In this document: positions 11,142 through 20,827 of the stretch, one piece after another
How the letters are laid out: each line of letters opens with the position of its first letter
How positions within the stretch are numbered: position 1 is the first letter of the stretch
NCBI GenBank assembly: GCA_020746835.1
Contig: JAGPNK010000019.1
Span: 310,001-374,000, forward strand
Source: Stachybotrys elegans
Taxonomy: Eukaryota; Ascomycota; Sordariomycetes; Hypocreales; Stachybotryaceae
Direction of reading: 5' to 3'
DNA: 64,000 nt
Position numbers and translations under genes: made by a program
Notes under the pieces: model-generated
What the model saw: only the letters and a program-made list of their open reading frames with translations
What the model was told of the DNA's origin: nothing
Database searches by the model: none

Positions 11142-12032
11142 ATGGCTGCAGACTATCCCGCACCACTCATTATACCTCCTCTGTCCCTTCCTCATAAGCA
11201 GACCTTTGTCCTACTGCATGGACGTGGCTCTAGTGGAGAGGAATTTGGTCCTACGCTCCTTGACACACCCTTTACCTGTGTCTCTCGGCTACAACCAGAC
11301 TTCAACAACACTACATCCCTGGCCGAGACCTTCCCTCACGCTCGGTTTGTGTTCCCAACAGCAGCGCGACGACGAGCTACCATCTACAGGCGCTCGCTTA
11401 CTCAACAATGGTTCGACAACTGGAAACTGGACCCTCCCGCTGCAGAGCGAGAGGAACTTCAAATACCGGGCCTTCATGAGACTGTTTTATATCTCCATGA
11501 CCTCTTGAAACATGAGATTGCACTCGTCCCAGATGGTGCTGCCAGCATTGTATTTGGAGGACTAAGCCAGGGGTGCGCTGCATCCCTTGTTGCCTTATTG
11601 CTCTGGCAAGGGGATCCATTTGGAGGTTTCATAGGCATGTGTGGTTGGCTTCCATTCCGGCAAAGGCTTGAAGAAGAGATGGAAGCGAGTGCCGTGAGCC
11701 AGGAAGATGATTTTTTTGATCGCGATGAAGCTGAAGAACCGATCTTCGATCCAGCAGAACGAGCGACCCGCTGGCTGAGGGGCCAGATCGACTTGCCGGC
11801 AATCTCCTCCACGACACCTTTACTTGCATTCAAACAAGTCCCGCTATTCTTTGGTCACGGAGTACTGGATGATCGTGTCAGTGTTATTCTAGGACGGGAC
11901 GCATCTAAGCTCCTGAGTAAGGTTGGCTTGAGTGTATTTTGGAACGAGTACGAAGAACTTGGGCATTGGTATTCTCGAGATATGCTTCGGGATATAGTTG
12001 CGTTCCTTGAGAACAATGTACAGCTAAGCTAA
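11142..12032 (+). CDS. Alpha/beta hydrolase, acyl-protein thioesterase / carboxylesterase type
   Basis: This single exon encodes 296 residues from the ATG at 11142. The frame is open from a TTG at 11088, which is not a start I would use. The oxyanion segment is FVLLHGRGSSGEEFG. The nucleophile elbow is GGLSQGCAAS, with Ser near residue 142. The acid is in HGVLDDRV (Asp near 243-244) and the base in LGHWYSRD (His near 275), so the triad is complete. This order and the length fit the phospholipase/carboxylesterase family PF02230. It could release or trim an ester product, or act as a housekeeping thioesterase. It has no signal peptide, so it is probably cytosolic. Confidence 0.85.
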   Translation: MAADYPAPLIIPPLSLPHKQTFVLLHGRGSSGEEFGPTLLDTPFTCVSRLQPDFNNTTSLAETFPHARFVFPTAARRRATIYRRSLTQQWFDNWKLDPPAAEREELQIPGLHETVLYLHDLLKHEIALVPDGAASIVFGGLSQGCAASLVALLLWQGDPFGGFIGMCGWLPFRQRLEEEMEASAVSQEDDFFDRDEAEEPIFDPAERATRWLRGQIDLPAISSTTPLLAFKQVPLFFGHGVLDDRVSVILGRDASKLLSKVGLSVFWNEYEELGHWYSRDMLRDIVAFLENNVQLS

Positions 12033-12288
12033 CCCTTAGTCTCTTATCTACCCACCAGCCGCCAGTCTCGTTATTACTGTAGTTGCTCATCATCCGATAC
12101 ATACCGCCACAGAATCTCGCATGCTACCTTGACCAGACACGTTCCTGCCACCTGCAATAGCATACGAGCATGATTGGGTTCATTGTTCATGTCATTCTCC
12201 CCAAGTCGGTATCATGCTGCAACAATTCGTTCGTGACTTATTTTTCCACTCTGACAGAGCCACGGTCCCTGGTGTTGAAAGGCATAGA

Positions 12289-12438
12289 CTATAAAGCAGA
12301 ACTGACTGTGCGATGGATTAGAGTTTCAGGCTCCCAATTGTCATCTATTGATTTGATATCATCTTTATCATCAGAAGGGGCCTCCTTGAAGTCACTGGTC
12401 TGTATGCCATCGGGGCACACGAAAGGGAAATGCCACAT
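12289..12438 (-). pseudogene. In-frame 50-codon extension beyond the dioxygenase stop
   Basis: Downstream of the TGA of the 2OG dioxygenase the same frame runs open for 49 codons to a TAG. The peptide includes FPFVCPDGIQTSDFKEAP. The first 75 bp recur at 60813-60887, where the peptide is kept but broken by stops. This suggests once-coding sequence, perhaps a longer C-terminus of the dioxygenase or a neighbouring lost gene. No domain is recognised. Confidence 0.35.
12364..12438. repeat. Dispersed repeat C, copy 1
   Basis: This 75-bp block aligns without gaps to 60813-60887 with 12 mismatches by eye, 9 of them transitions. Read on the minus strand in the dioxygenase frame, 6 of the 12 differences are silent third-position changes, as expected for former coding sequence. 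Confidence 0.65.
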
Positions 12439-13654
12439 TCAAGCACACAGCTGATGAAACACGGCCTCTCTCGACATGGACACCATCACTCCCCTACCTC
12501 CAGTGAGAATATTCTCCCCATCTCGATCGACATGCCCTTTCCCCTGTCCGGCTCGTAAAGCTTTGAACTTGCGACTAATCCATTCCTCGCTTGTCACTGG
12601 CTTCCCAATTTCCTTGCACCTATCTCCAGGCAATTTCTCAATAACAGGGCTGTCCAGAATCTCCAGCAGAGTGGAAGGGGCTGGTCTCATCAAGTACGCA
12701 AAACTGAACCGCTCAGGCATGGCTGTGTTAGGAAGTGGCCCAACGCGGTGCAGTGCACTTTTGAGCTTTCCATTGGTCATCATGGACATGCAATCGCCAA
12801 GATTGACGACAGCATGGCCAACGATAGGGGCGACAAAGACCCAGTCAGACTCCTGAGGCGGCTCGGGCGTGTTAGCAGGCAGCACCTGGAGGCCAGGAAC
12901 ATTGCTGAAGACAAAGGTGAGGCTGCCCAGGTCAGTGTGAGGAGTTTGGGGTACTCCTAGAGGTTTCGTATTCGCGTGGTATTTAAGGAGACGCAAAATA
13001 TCAGGGGTAGGCTGGCTTTGGTCGTGAAAGTCTTGAAAGCATTTCCCAGGCTTGAGGCAAAGCATCTGTGAGAGAGCACTGAATATCGTATGAGAAATCC
13101 GCCCAAGGTCACTTGTGAGGCGTCGGAGCTCCATCATGTAATCAGAGACCACAGGTGGATGTGGAAAACCCTCAAGTTCGAGCTGCATGATGCCATTTCT
13201 GGGAAGCTATGGGTCGGTATTAGCCTCTTAGTCCACGATGGTTGACTGACAAAGATTGAAAAGTAGAAACATCGGGATAGCTTACCACCCAACTCTCGAA
13301 TCCATCACGGTCTCCATCTCTGCTCACAATATTTCTGCCCTTGGGCTTATACCCGTTCAACTTTTTAGGAGAGATGAGGTCGACATCAAACATGGCTTTC
13401 TCAGCAGCACTGTAGTTGAACAGCTCTTTGGACAAGTGGTGGATTTGGTTGACAGTACTCATCAAAGGCTCGAAAGAGTCATGTGTCATGTTGAGGTAGA
13501 AGAACCCATCCCTAGTGGACGCATCCAGAAGGCGTTGATGCTCTTGGTCTGACCCTTGTTGGAGCTTGAACAGATCAATGGTGTGCAGTTGAGCCTTGCG
13601 TACGACCTGAGGCAGCTGCACAATGGCAGTCTCGGGGTTGGGTGTGGTTGACAT
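12439..13654 (-). CDS. 2-oxoglutarate/Fe(II)-dependent dioxygenase (isopenicillin N synthase-like)
   Basis: Two exons, 13654-13286 and 13206-12439, joined over a 79-nt intron (gtaagc...atag), give 378 residues. The N-terminal DIOX_N region is seen in DGFFYLNMTHDS. The iron triad is His213 and Asp215 in PHTDLG and His276 in SALHRVGP. Arg289 in RFSFAY is the 2-oxoglutarate-binding Arg-x-Ser. All key residues are present, so it should be active. It likely hydroxylates, desaturates or cyclises a metabolite. It lies next to the hydrolase and at the edge of the PKS-side gene group, so a tailoring role is reasonable but inferred. The frame stays open past the TGA (see 12289-12438). Confidence 0.9.
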
Positions 13655-14200
13655 GGTACTAACGCAGGGACTGAGGGTAAGAAGACGTTCAATGAGGAGA
13701 GATGGAAGAACATTTAGGCAGAAGGGTATTTGTCACTACTTATATGTCCCGGGCGGTTTGACCAGGCCACTTGGGCCGTGTGGCTGTTGATCATCGCGGT
13801 CTCATGATGGGGGCCGCGGGTTAATAAGTGAAGGCGAGGCTTGGTTTATATGCACAGTTCTTGAATGTCTCTGAAACCTTACTACCATGGCTGGGCCAGA
13901 GGATGATAGTCCTGCTGTGAACTGTGCCTGATAACGCATATCGTCTCCGCAATCAGCCATCGACCTTTCCCCACATGTCTATGTAGCTAGATAATCGTGT
14001 CACACCGACATTTTCCGTTTGTAGAAGCCAAGCCTCTATTCAACCTTTCTGAGCTCGGTGCCGTGCCCGCTTTGTGGCAAGTCCATTATCTAGGTCGCCG
14101 AAATGGGCCTGGTAATTAGACATAATAGGCCGCGCTAGCTAGGACCTCGGGGACTGAGAACCAGTCGCCGGTCAAGGCTGAGGCGCGCGGCTAACCCCTA
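13655..14200. other. Promoter side of the dioxygenase, otherwise empty
   Basis: On the minus strand an acatataa TATA-like element lies at 13740-13747, about 85 nt before the dioxygenase ATG. The rest holds no coding sequence that I can identify. Confidence 0.4.
13740..13747 (-). promoter_or_regulatory. TATA-like box of the dioxygenase gene
   Basis: The minus-strand sequence acatataa lies about 85 nt upstream of the ATG at 13654, a usual distance for a fungal TATA element. Confidence 0.4.
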
Positions 14201-14272
14201 TCTATTTTTCCTCCAGGTTCTCACTTCTCCAATGATCGACGCTTGACTGACTCGCGTTGCCGTCATAATGCT
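14201..14272 (+). repeat. Duplicated gene leader, copy 1 (in front of laccase fragment)
   Basis: This stretch is a diverged copy of 14891-14964. Both share a pyrimidine run, the block caggttctcacttctcc and the final ccataatgct or tcataatgct with the start codon of the F-box-like gene. In this copy the ATG is followed after three codons by TAA. The similarity stops close to where the laccase-like sequence begins. Confidence 0.6.
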
Positions 14273-14277
14273 ACCTT

Positions 14278-14643
14278 CCTAATCCGATGCACATGCATGG
14301 TCATGATTTCCAGGTCCTCGCCGCAGGAACTGGTGAATGGGATGGAACAATCGTGAATACCAAGAACCCCTTGCGTCGAGACACATACATGCTCCCCCCT
14401 GGAGGACATCTCGTGGTACAGTTGGAGGCTGACAATCCCGGTATCTGGCCATTCCATTGCCATGTAGCCTGGCACGTTAGTTCCGGCTTCTATGGAAACA
14501 TCATGGAAAGGCCGTCTGACCTACGCCAGACCGAGATCCCCACCATTGTGGCAGAAACCTGTGTCGATTGGAACAAATGGAGCAGAAAGAATATTGTAAA
14601 TCAGCTTGATAGCGGTCTTCGCCGCTTTGGGATGAGAGAGTAG
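14278..14643 (+). pseudogene. Multicopper oxidase (laccase) C-terminal fragment
   Basis: Only the end of the third cupredoxin domain is left, about 120 residues. Visible copper motifs are HMHGHDFQV (HxHGH, types 2/3) and HCHVAWH (types 1/3). The natural-looking C-terminus, with TCVDWNKWS, ends at 14643. Domains 1 and 2, a signal peptide and the first two His-x-His motifs are absent upstream. In place of the missing part lies a copied leader of the neighbouring gene. If the usual spacing holds, the axial position of the type 1 copper (10 residues after the Cys) is Phe, as in high-potential laccases. It is a truncated relic, not a working oxidase. Confidence 0.8.
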
Positions 14644-14890
14644 ATGTATTTGACCCATGTTTCTTGGTGTCTTGGTCCCTCGGGCAGTCTTCATGAAAAT
14701 TTGATTTGTGTTCGCTTAGATGACTGAAACGCTATTAATTCTTGCGATGATAGACACTGACAATGTCTCAGCTGATGACCTCATCTTAATGTGAGATTTC
14801 ACAGGCATGTATATGTGCAAGTAGCGCAAAGGTTTGTAAGTTTTCCTGTTTCTAGGATAGCAAGCCCTGTAGCAGGCTCATTTCCTTCTC

Positions 14891-14964
14891 TCTATCTTTT
14901 TTCTTCAGGTTCTCACTTCTCCTACAGACGAAGTTTGACTTACCTGTGCTGCTGCCATAATGCT
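14891..14964 (+). repeat. Leader of the F-box-like gene, copy 2 of duplicated segment
   Basis: This segment covers the 5' leader and the ATG of the gene at 14960 and matches 14201-14272. Since it sits at its own gene here, it is probably the source type, and the other copy arose by local duplication or from a lost paralogue. Confidence 0.6.
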
Positions 14965-16387
14965 GGAACAGCTATCATCTGAGCTGCTTGCCATGGTGCT
15001 TGGTGATGCAAGCTCACCGAGAGACTTGCAGAACCTCATATCCGCGTCACCAGCATGTTACGCTATTTTTAGACAATTTAAAAGGGCTGTACTCTTATCT
15101 GTTCTTATGATTTTTGTTTCGCCTACTACGCTACATCATCTTGTGGCTGTTTTACGAGCTCCGAGCTTTGCAGACAGCTGCCTATCACCTGATCAGCATC
15201 GTCGCCTTGTCTTGGATTTCCTAAACGACTACTTTGACGGTGGCGCTTTTTCGATGCCAACAGAAGAGGTTGACTTGATACAACTGCATCGACTTTATTC
15301 CCGCGTTTCATGTCTCGCCGACCGCTTCTTCGCCGATGTCACTCATAGAGTCAAGAACTGGAAGGAGCTGTATATGGCTAAGCTGAAAACGTCTAATGGT
15401 GAAGCTACTCCAGCCACTGCCGAAAGGAGCGATTCAGCAAAAGGCGATTACAAGTCCCAGCATAGCCCCCTTTCGACTACAGAACGGGCTAGATTAGAAC
15501 GAGCCATACTTCGGTTTGAGATCTACTATCGTGTCTTCCCTATCAATCCAGACAGCGACGACCTTTCCACTTATACAGCAGGTGAACAGGCCGAACTGTT
15601 CATCTCCCGCCTATCTACGTGGGAGGTTGAAGAGGTTACCTCGATCCACCATTACTACTCTTCGGTTGTAGCAAACATCACTTTCCAACTCGGCGAAGAG
15701 CTTGAGCAAGCTGTCTGCTCTGCACCTGGCATGATGCACATTGATCCCCGCCCCAAATCTCCTCCTAGCGGTTTGAGGTCACTTTTAGCCCTGGAATTAC
15801 GCGACATGGCTCTATGGTCCGAGGTCGACAATGAAGCCGTCCCGTACTATATCAGCTATATAACGTCTCTTGGGCTTTACTTCCTTCACGAATTGGTTCA
15901 TGCGAGCAACGCAAGGCAAGCTGAGCTTATTTCTCAGACCACGTCAGTATCGCGGCAATTCCTACCAGAGGCGCTGAACGAAAATATCAGGCCAGTTATC
16001 GGGACGAAGAAACCAGAAAATATCGCGAGTAATGACATCGAGTTTGCCAATTTCGGATACTGGACCTTCAAACGATCATCAGACTCAACCTACATCCACG
16101 TGTATCGCCCGACTTCTATCCATTTCCCACTTCGCGAATTTGGTTATATGTTCTGGGACAGTGACAGATTTGCTGTCTCTGACTGGATGGAGGTCTTTAA
16201 AGAAGCATCTGAATTACGATACATTCATATCGCGAATCGATTGGTCTGGCCTGGACAGCCCACCGTGGAAGAGCGACTACAGGGGATTTATCTTCTGCAC
16301 GCGGAAATGCAGAAGATTCAGCAGAAGTTTGGGTCCAAGATGGAGCTGTGGGGAGACCCATACGATTTCGAATTTTTAAAGGATTAA
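14960..16387 (+). CDS. F-box-like hypothetical protein
   Basis: This intronless gene encodes 475 residues. The N-terminus LEQLSSELLAMVLGDASSPRDLQNLISASPACYAIF (read as pieces: LSSELLAMVL, then LQNLISASPACYAIF) has the L-P/S-x-E-L-x-x-x-I/V-L pattern and second helix of an F-box-like motif. The rest is the long, variable C-terminal region seen in a large, lineage-expanded group of uncharacterised ascomycete proteins. Near the C-terminus the stretches FGYWTFKRSS and YMFWDSDRF look conserved by composition. An SCF-type adaptor role is only a guess; no LRR, WD or kelch repeats are seen. Base composition is more AT-rich than its right-hand neighbour. Its leader is partly duplicated upstream. Confidence 0.7.
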   Translation: MLEQLSSELLAMVLGDASSPRDLQNLISASPACYAIFRQFKRAVLLSVLMIFVSPTTLHHLVAVLRAPSFADSCLSPDQHRRLVLDFLNDYFDGGAFSMPTEEVDLIQLHRLYSRVSCLADRFFADVTHRVKNWKELYMAKLKTSNGEATPATAERSDSAKGDYKSQHSPLSTTERARLERAILRFEIYYRVFPINPDSDDLSTYTAGEQAELFISRLSTWEVEEVTSIHHYYSSVVANITFQLGEELEQAVCSAPGMMHIDPRPKSPPSGLRSLLALELRDMALWSEVDNEAVPYYISYITSLGLYFLHELVHASNARQAELISQTTSVSRQFLPEALNENIRPVIGTKKPENIASNDIEFANFGYWTFKRSSDSTYIHVYRPTSIHFPLREFGYMFWDSDRFAVSDWMEVFKEASELRYIHIANRLVWPGQPTVEERLQGIYLLHAEMQKIQQKFGSKMELWGDPYDFEFLKD

Positions 16388-17069
16388 CGACCCTTGACAG
16401 TGTTGCTATGTAAGCGTGGAGAAATATGTACTCTTGTTCTAGGTTGGGGCGGCCCAAGGCATAGGTTAAGGAGAGCGTGACGGGAGCGATGGATTAGGAC
16501 GCAGCGGCGGCTAGCCCATTTACCAGTATATTGTGCTATAAGGGTGCTCCGTGACATTTAATACAGACGACTACAAGTGTCATCTGCGAAAGGCATTGTC
16601 TACCGACATATATCCGCCCGACAGCCCAGTCCACGGACTCAAGCACCGCAATCATCAGATCGACCACCTTAGGCAGCTCATTCTTTGTAACAGAGACCTT
16701 ATCCATCCCGTCACACTCTTACATTGGCATTGAGAATAACTACATTGACTCGGATTGCCCACGCACTTGTAGCAACTTTTAAGGTCCGTGACGGTCTCGG
16801 AGCAGTTTAATGGAAGTCTGACGGTCATGTCGGAACCGGGCACTATCACGCTGGAAGAGTGGATGAAGTTGAATGGAATTGAACAGCTGGGGGGGTTGAT
16901 GAGCAACGGCTAGGACATGGTGATCATGAACGATCTTTCCTGCTTATAGCTTTATGGTTAATAATATATCATGACGAACTTGTGTGTGTCAAATCGACCT
17001 CTGAGCTACAGTAGCAAAGAGAGTTCTTCTTATCTGACCTACACTCTTGAGAACAAAGAGCTTTATGTT
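16388..17069. other. Intergenic, nothing recognised
   Basis: This 680-bp gap lies between the F-box-like gene and the 3' end of the helicase gene. Frames at 16551-16733 and 16655-16906 are short and without similarity. Confidence 0.4.
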
Positions 17070-18833
17070 TTACGAATGGAATGGGATGAGACCTGCAAGA
17101 TACTCCCGTAACCCGGGATCGCACGCATACACGTACGTCCCTCGAATCCCGCGCGTCATGAGTACAGCATATATCTGCGTGATGAACCGCAACAGGTCAT
17201 CGTCCGAGTATGTCCTGCCCAAGGTCGGGTTGTTCTCCTTGCCCTTCTTGTCAAAGTACGAGTCACGATCGATGAAGAGACGTCGCCGCGCGAGATCGAA
17301 CCGCAGGTCCAAGCCGATAATGACTCCGACGTAGTTCAGGTCGTAGCCCTGCACCGTGTGGATCGATCCCACTTCCTCGAGTGCGTTGCTGGAGGAAATC
17401 CAGTCAGTGGGTGTACTGTTCCAGCGGAGTCGTGTATCGCCGATCTCAATGTCGAATGCCGTCCTGTCCCTCTTTGTCCTCCACTCCCAGGCGTAGCCGG
17501 CGACCATGCGTGCAAGACCAATCTCTGCATCGCGCTGGAAGATTTCATCACGCATGCGCGCGATGGAGTCAAAGGTGCGGAAGTCATAGTCCCCGAAATC
17601 CCGCCGCATCCGTGGAAGGGAGAGAGGACGAGGGTCGAGAATCCAGCGGACGTAGGCCACAAAGTCAGATCCTGCCCGCACGCGCATCTGCGTTCGGAGT
17701 TGAAAGTGCCGCCGGGACGCACGAGCGTCGGCTACGAGGTCTGATAGCAGCTCCGACGGCAGGTCGGCAGGGCGGACACTCTGCGCTGCGTCCAACAGGA
17801 AAATCTGATGGCGGCTCTTGGCCCGGATCCAGTCCAGTTGGGTCTTGCTAGTGTCGTCACTGCCGAAAAGCTTAGTCGTGATGGTTGTAAATTTGGCATT
17901 GAGCACTCCCGAAGGTTGGTTGGCACGTTGACTGAGCCGGTGAGTCTCGTCGACAAGCAGCAGGCTGAAAATTCCGTCTGCCTCTCCCACTTCAAACGGC
18001 GTCATGACCATGGAGGGCTGGAGTCCGGGCGTTTTCTTGAAGACAGATTTGATGGAAGATCGCAGCGACTGCTGCGGCACGACCAAGCCGACACGGAAAC
18101 CCTGGAGCAGCCCCTTGTTGGTGTCGGTGAAGAAAGTAGCAAACCGCGCGTCACTGTCCAGATCTTCGAGTGTGGTGAAAGTCTGGATGTCGACAAGTAG
18201 CTTGATCAAGTATATGGCCGCCACTGTCTTGCCGGTGCCGGGATCGCCCTGGATCACAATCATGCTGTCGGTGCCGCTCTCAAGATCAGCGAGGAGACCA
18301 TTGACAATCTCCTCTACTGAAGCCGCTTGATCATCTGACAATGCCTTGAATGGTGACAGCTTGAACAGATCGCTGTTTTCGATTTCGTCAAGACCCCGAG
18401 TGAAGACGCCATCGGCTCGAAGTCGCTCAAAGATGTTGCGGAAACCCTCGCGATACATTTCGCGTTGGAAGTATCTGGACTCGGTGATGCCATTGTTCCG
18501 GTTGAGCACCCGATTGGCACCGTCACCAGCTAGCATCTTGATGAGGTACGATTCTAAATCAAGGCAGACCGACTTGTTGAATCTTTCATCAAAGATGACG
18601 CGGATGTTTTTGAGATGTTGTTTTGCGGGCGTTTGGAGGTGCTGCCGCAGCCGCCCAGCTGCATTGAGCGACTCGCCGACGTAGATGTCTCTCAGCCGGT
18701 TCGATCTCGCCTGGTCAAGGCCATTGTCCAACACGTACACGACAGGCCAGTTGCTGTGTCTCTCATCATGGGCTCTCCACGTCGCGACGGCATCCTCACA
18801 GAAGTCAAGGTGGGCGATCCTTGCGCCGGTCAT
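17070..18833 (-). CDS. GIY-YIG nuclease fused to DUF2075 (Schlafen-type) SF1 helicase domain
   Basis: This intronless gene encodes 587 residues from the first ATG at 18833; the frame opens earlier from a GTG at 18875. The GIY-YIG domain fills residues 31-110, with VVYVL (31-35), IYVGES (50-55), RLRQH (61-65) and the metal-binding Glu in LDLESYLIKML (about 94). The P-loop ATPase follows, with Walker A GDPGTGKT (196-203), Walker B LLLVDETHRL (291-300), a QLRTQMRVR-type motif (FQLRTQMRVRAGSDF) and the late helicase motif SIHTVQGYDLNYVGVIIG. This architecture is typical of bacterial DUF2075 proteins. The lack of introns and GC-rich codons fit horizontal origin, although fungal homologues may exist. 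It probably acts on DNA or RNA, perhaps in defence or repair. The C-terminus is intact. Confidence 0.85.
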   Translation of the reverse strand: MTGARIAHLDFCEDAVATWRAHDERHSNWPVVYVLDNGLDQARSNRLRDIYVGESLNAAGRLRQHLQTPAKQHLKNIRVIFDERFNKSVCLDLESYLIKMLAGDGANRVLNRNNGITESRYFQREMYREGFRNIFERLRADGVFTRGLDEIENSDLFKLSPFKALSDDQAASVEEIVNGLLADLESGTDSMIVIQGDPGTGKTVAAIYLIKLLVDIQTFTTLEDLDSDARFATFFTDTNKGLLQGFRVGLVVPQQSLRSSIKSVFKKTPGLQPSMVMTPFEVGEADGIFSLLLVDETHRLSQRANQPSGVLNAKFTTITTKLFGSDDTSKTQLDWIRAKSRHQIFLLDAAQSVRPADLPSELLSDLVADARASRRHFQLRTQMRVRAGSDFVAYVRWILDPRPLSLPRMRRDFGDYDFRTFDSIARMRDEIFQRDAEIGLARMVAGYAWEWRTKRDRTAFDIEIGDTRLRWNSTPTDWISSSNALEEVGSIHTVQGYDLNYVGVIIGLDLRFDLARRRLFIDRDSYFDKKGKENNPTLGRTYSDDDLLRFITQIYAVLMTRGIRGTYVYACDPGLREYLAGLIPFHS

Positions 18834-19746
18834 AACTCGTGCCGTCTTGCACGTTATTTCGAGCTTCTCCAACACGACTGGCCCACTCCAATTCGGCCGA
18901 AAGCAGGCAGTGGGTCAGGACGTCAGCGAGCTTGAGAAGCACTCGAGGAACTCGCCTACTGCAGGGGGTATCTAGCTCTTTAATTGCTTCCCAGCACAGC
19001 CTGGAACAACTTCTTGGTCCTAATGCGCCCGGATATCCATAGCCCTCTCAACCTTCCGAACAGCCTTGCGTGGTGCTGAACGATTGAAGGAGGCTGTCTA
19101 GTCGTTATCGCTTGGCTTCGCATGGTAGGGACCAGGTCATGACTCGTGCTGTCAGACGACTTAACCTGTTCAGCTACCATGTCCGCAGGGATGTTTACGC
19201 CACCATGCTGCTGTTCCAGCGGCAATTGGCCAGAGTCTGGGAAGGATGGGCTGTGGTGAGGCTGTACTCTCATCTCCTCCAATTATCTGTAGGTAGTGGA
19301 GCCGAGAGCCATCCGCCAATTCGTTCGCCCATCGAGCGACGTCTCGATGTGATCAATGGCAATGTCTACTTGGAAGAGAAAGGTTATTCGTATATGCCGT
19401 TGAGGCTGACATCCTGGGCCCAACCTTCAGCTAGTGGAGACTGCATGGGTGCCTAGCACTGGGGTACAAAGAGGTAATCTGGTAGATCCTAGTTTGATAC
19501 TGTTGGGGCCTAACTTGGCTTTACCCCCTCGGCTGTCCCTCGGCAACGCCTCGGCAGCCCCTTGAGCTTTCCCTTCGCTTTGTTTATCCTGGACCATTTT
19601 AGATAAGCTGCGTGCCTCAGCTGGATATTTTACCTTGACACTGACCGAACCTCCTCGTTGACCTTTTACACCTCAATATTTAAATAAACTTTCCTCTTTA
19701 TCAAGTGTAGTATCAGAATTAGTACCAAAGAGCTTTGTTGGTAATT
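18834..19746. other. Divergent intergenic region of helicase and SDR genes
   Basis: The region holds a 114-codon frame (19112-19456) without recognisable similarity. From 19502 begins a stretch starting tgttggggcctaac and rich in ctcggc repeats, followed by an AT-rich part with tatttaaataaac close to the SDR start. The front looks a little like a long terminal repeat edge, but no matching end or target duplication is found. Confidence 0.35.
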
Positions 19747-20827
19747 ATGGAGCAACAGATCTTGTCCAAGGCCATTGAGCTGGCCAAAAACCCCAAAGTT
19801 CAGATCGCTGCTGGAGCGTTCCTTGGCTTAAAGTCGCTGCAATATTGGAGCGCTTGGTACACCAAGAGAAAGGTCAATAACCATGTTAGCGACCCTTCAT
19901 GGGACTGGAGCCGTGAAATCGTGGTTGTCACTGGAGGAAGCAGTGGAATTGGAGCTGCCGTGGTTTCGAGGTTTGCTGCAAAGGGCATCAAGGTCTTGAT
20001 CCTGGATCGAAACCCACCCCATGCCAAGTTGTGTGAGTCCTCCCTGTGTGACAATTCCTGCAATAAATTCCAAGTTGCATTGCAGCACTCCAAAGATAAC
20101 AAGCTCTGACTCTATTCAGCCGCGAATACGTACTTCTACCAGATCGACCTCTCGGATTCTGCAGCCATATCATCAGTCGCTGATCGTATCAGAGCCGACC
20201 ATGGTAGCCCGACCGTTCTCATCAACAATGCAGGGATGGCAAATACGCTACCTCTGTTGGGAGTACCAGAGGCTAGCCTAAAGAGGATCTTCAATGTGAA
20301 TATCATCGCTCCCATACTCCTTACCCAGCAGTTCCTCCCCAGTATGGTGAAGCACAACCACGGTCACATTGTCAACGTTGCTAGCCAGGCTTCTTTTGCC
20401 ACACAAGCGACGAATGTGGACTACGGCGCCACCAAGTCTGGCTTACTCGCTCTCCACGAAGGCCTTGGCCAGGAGTTAAGGCACCTCTACAAGGCTCCCC
20501 GTGTTCGAACCAGGTCAGTCACATCCTTCTCGTCATGTGAAAACTCCTTCTCACGTTCCTAGCGTTGTGCATCCCACCTGGGTTATGACGCCCATGATAG
20601 CAGACCTTGTCGAAGGGGGGAAGTTGAAGGATACGCCTGTGACAGCCGAAGATGTGGCCGATGGGATTGTCAACCAGGTTCTTTCTGGCTTTGGTGCGCA
20701 GATTATTGTGCCGTCAAGCTTAGGTTGGACTTCTTTGATGAGAGGAATGCCGGGCTGGCTTCAGGAATCATTGCGAGATACGGTCACGCTCATTTTGATC
20801 AATGCCAACGGCAATGCGCCCAAATGA
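19747..20827 (+). CDS. Short-chain dehydrogenase/reductase, membrane-anchored (DHRS/retinol dehydrogenase-like)
   Basis: Exons 19747-20032, 20120-20513 and 20563-20827 give 314 residues; splice phases agree at each joint. The start is the ATG at 19747; the upstream TTG frame is ignored. The Rossmann motif TGGSSGIG is at residues 62-69. LINNAGMA and the catalytic YGATK follow, with Ser in VASQASF. The roughly 55-residue N-terminal extension has a mildly hydrophobic helix (IAAGAFLGLKSLQYW), which resembles the membrane anchor of RDH10/DHRS3-type enzymes on the ER or lipid droplets. It likely reduces or oxidises a lipophilic alcohol or ketone with NAD(P)H. Confidence 0.87.

Noticed and set aside
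19112..19456. 114-codon plus-strand frame as a gene
   Set aside because: No similarity, no clear promoter, and residue content looks like chance.
19502..19746. Solo long terminal repeat
   Set aside because: No matching 3' end or target-site duplication found by eye, so it is kept only as a low-interest observation.
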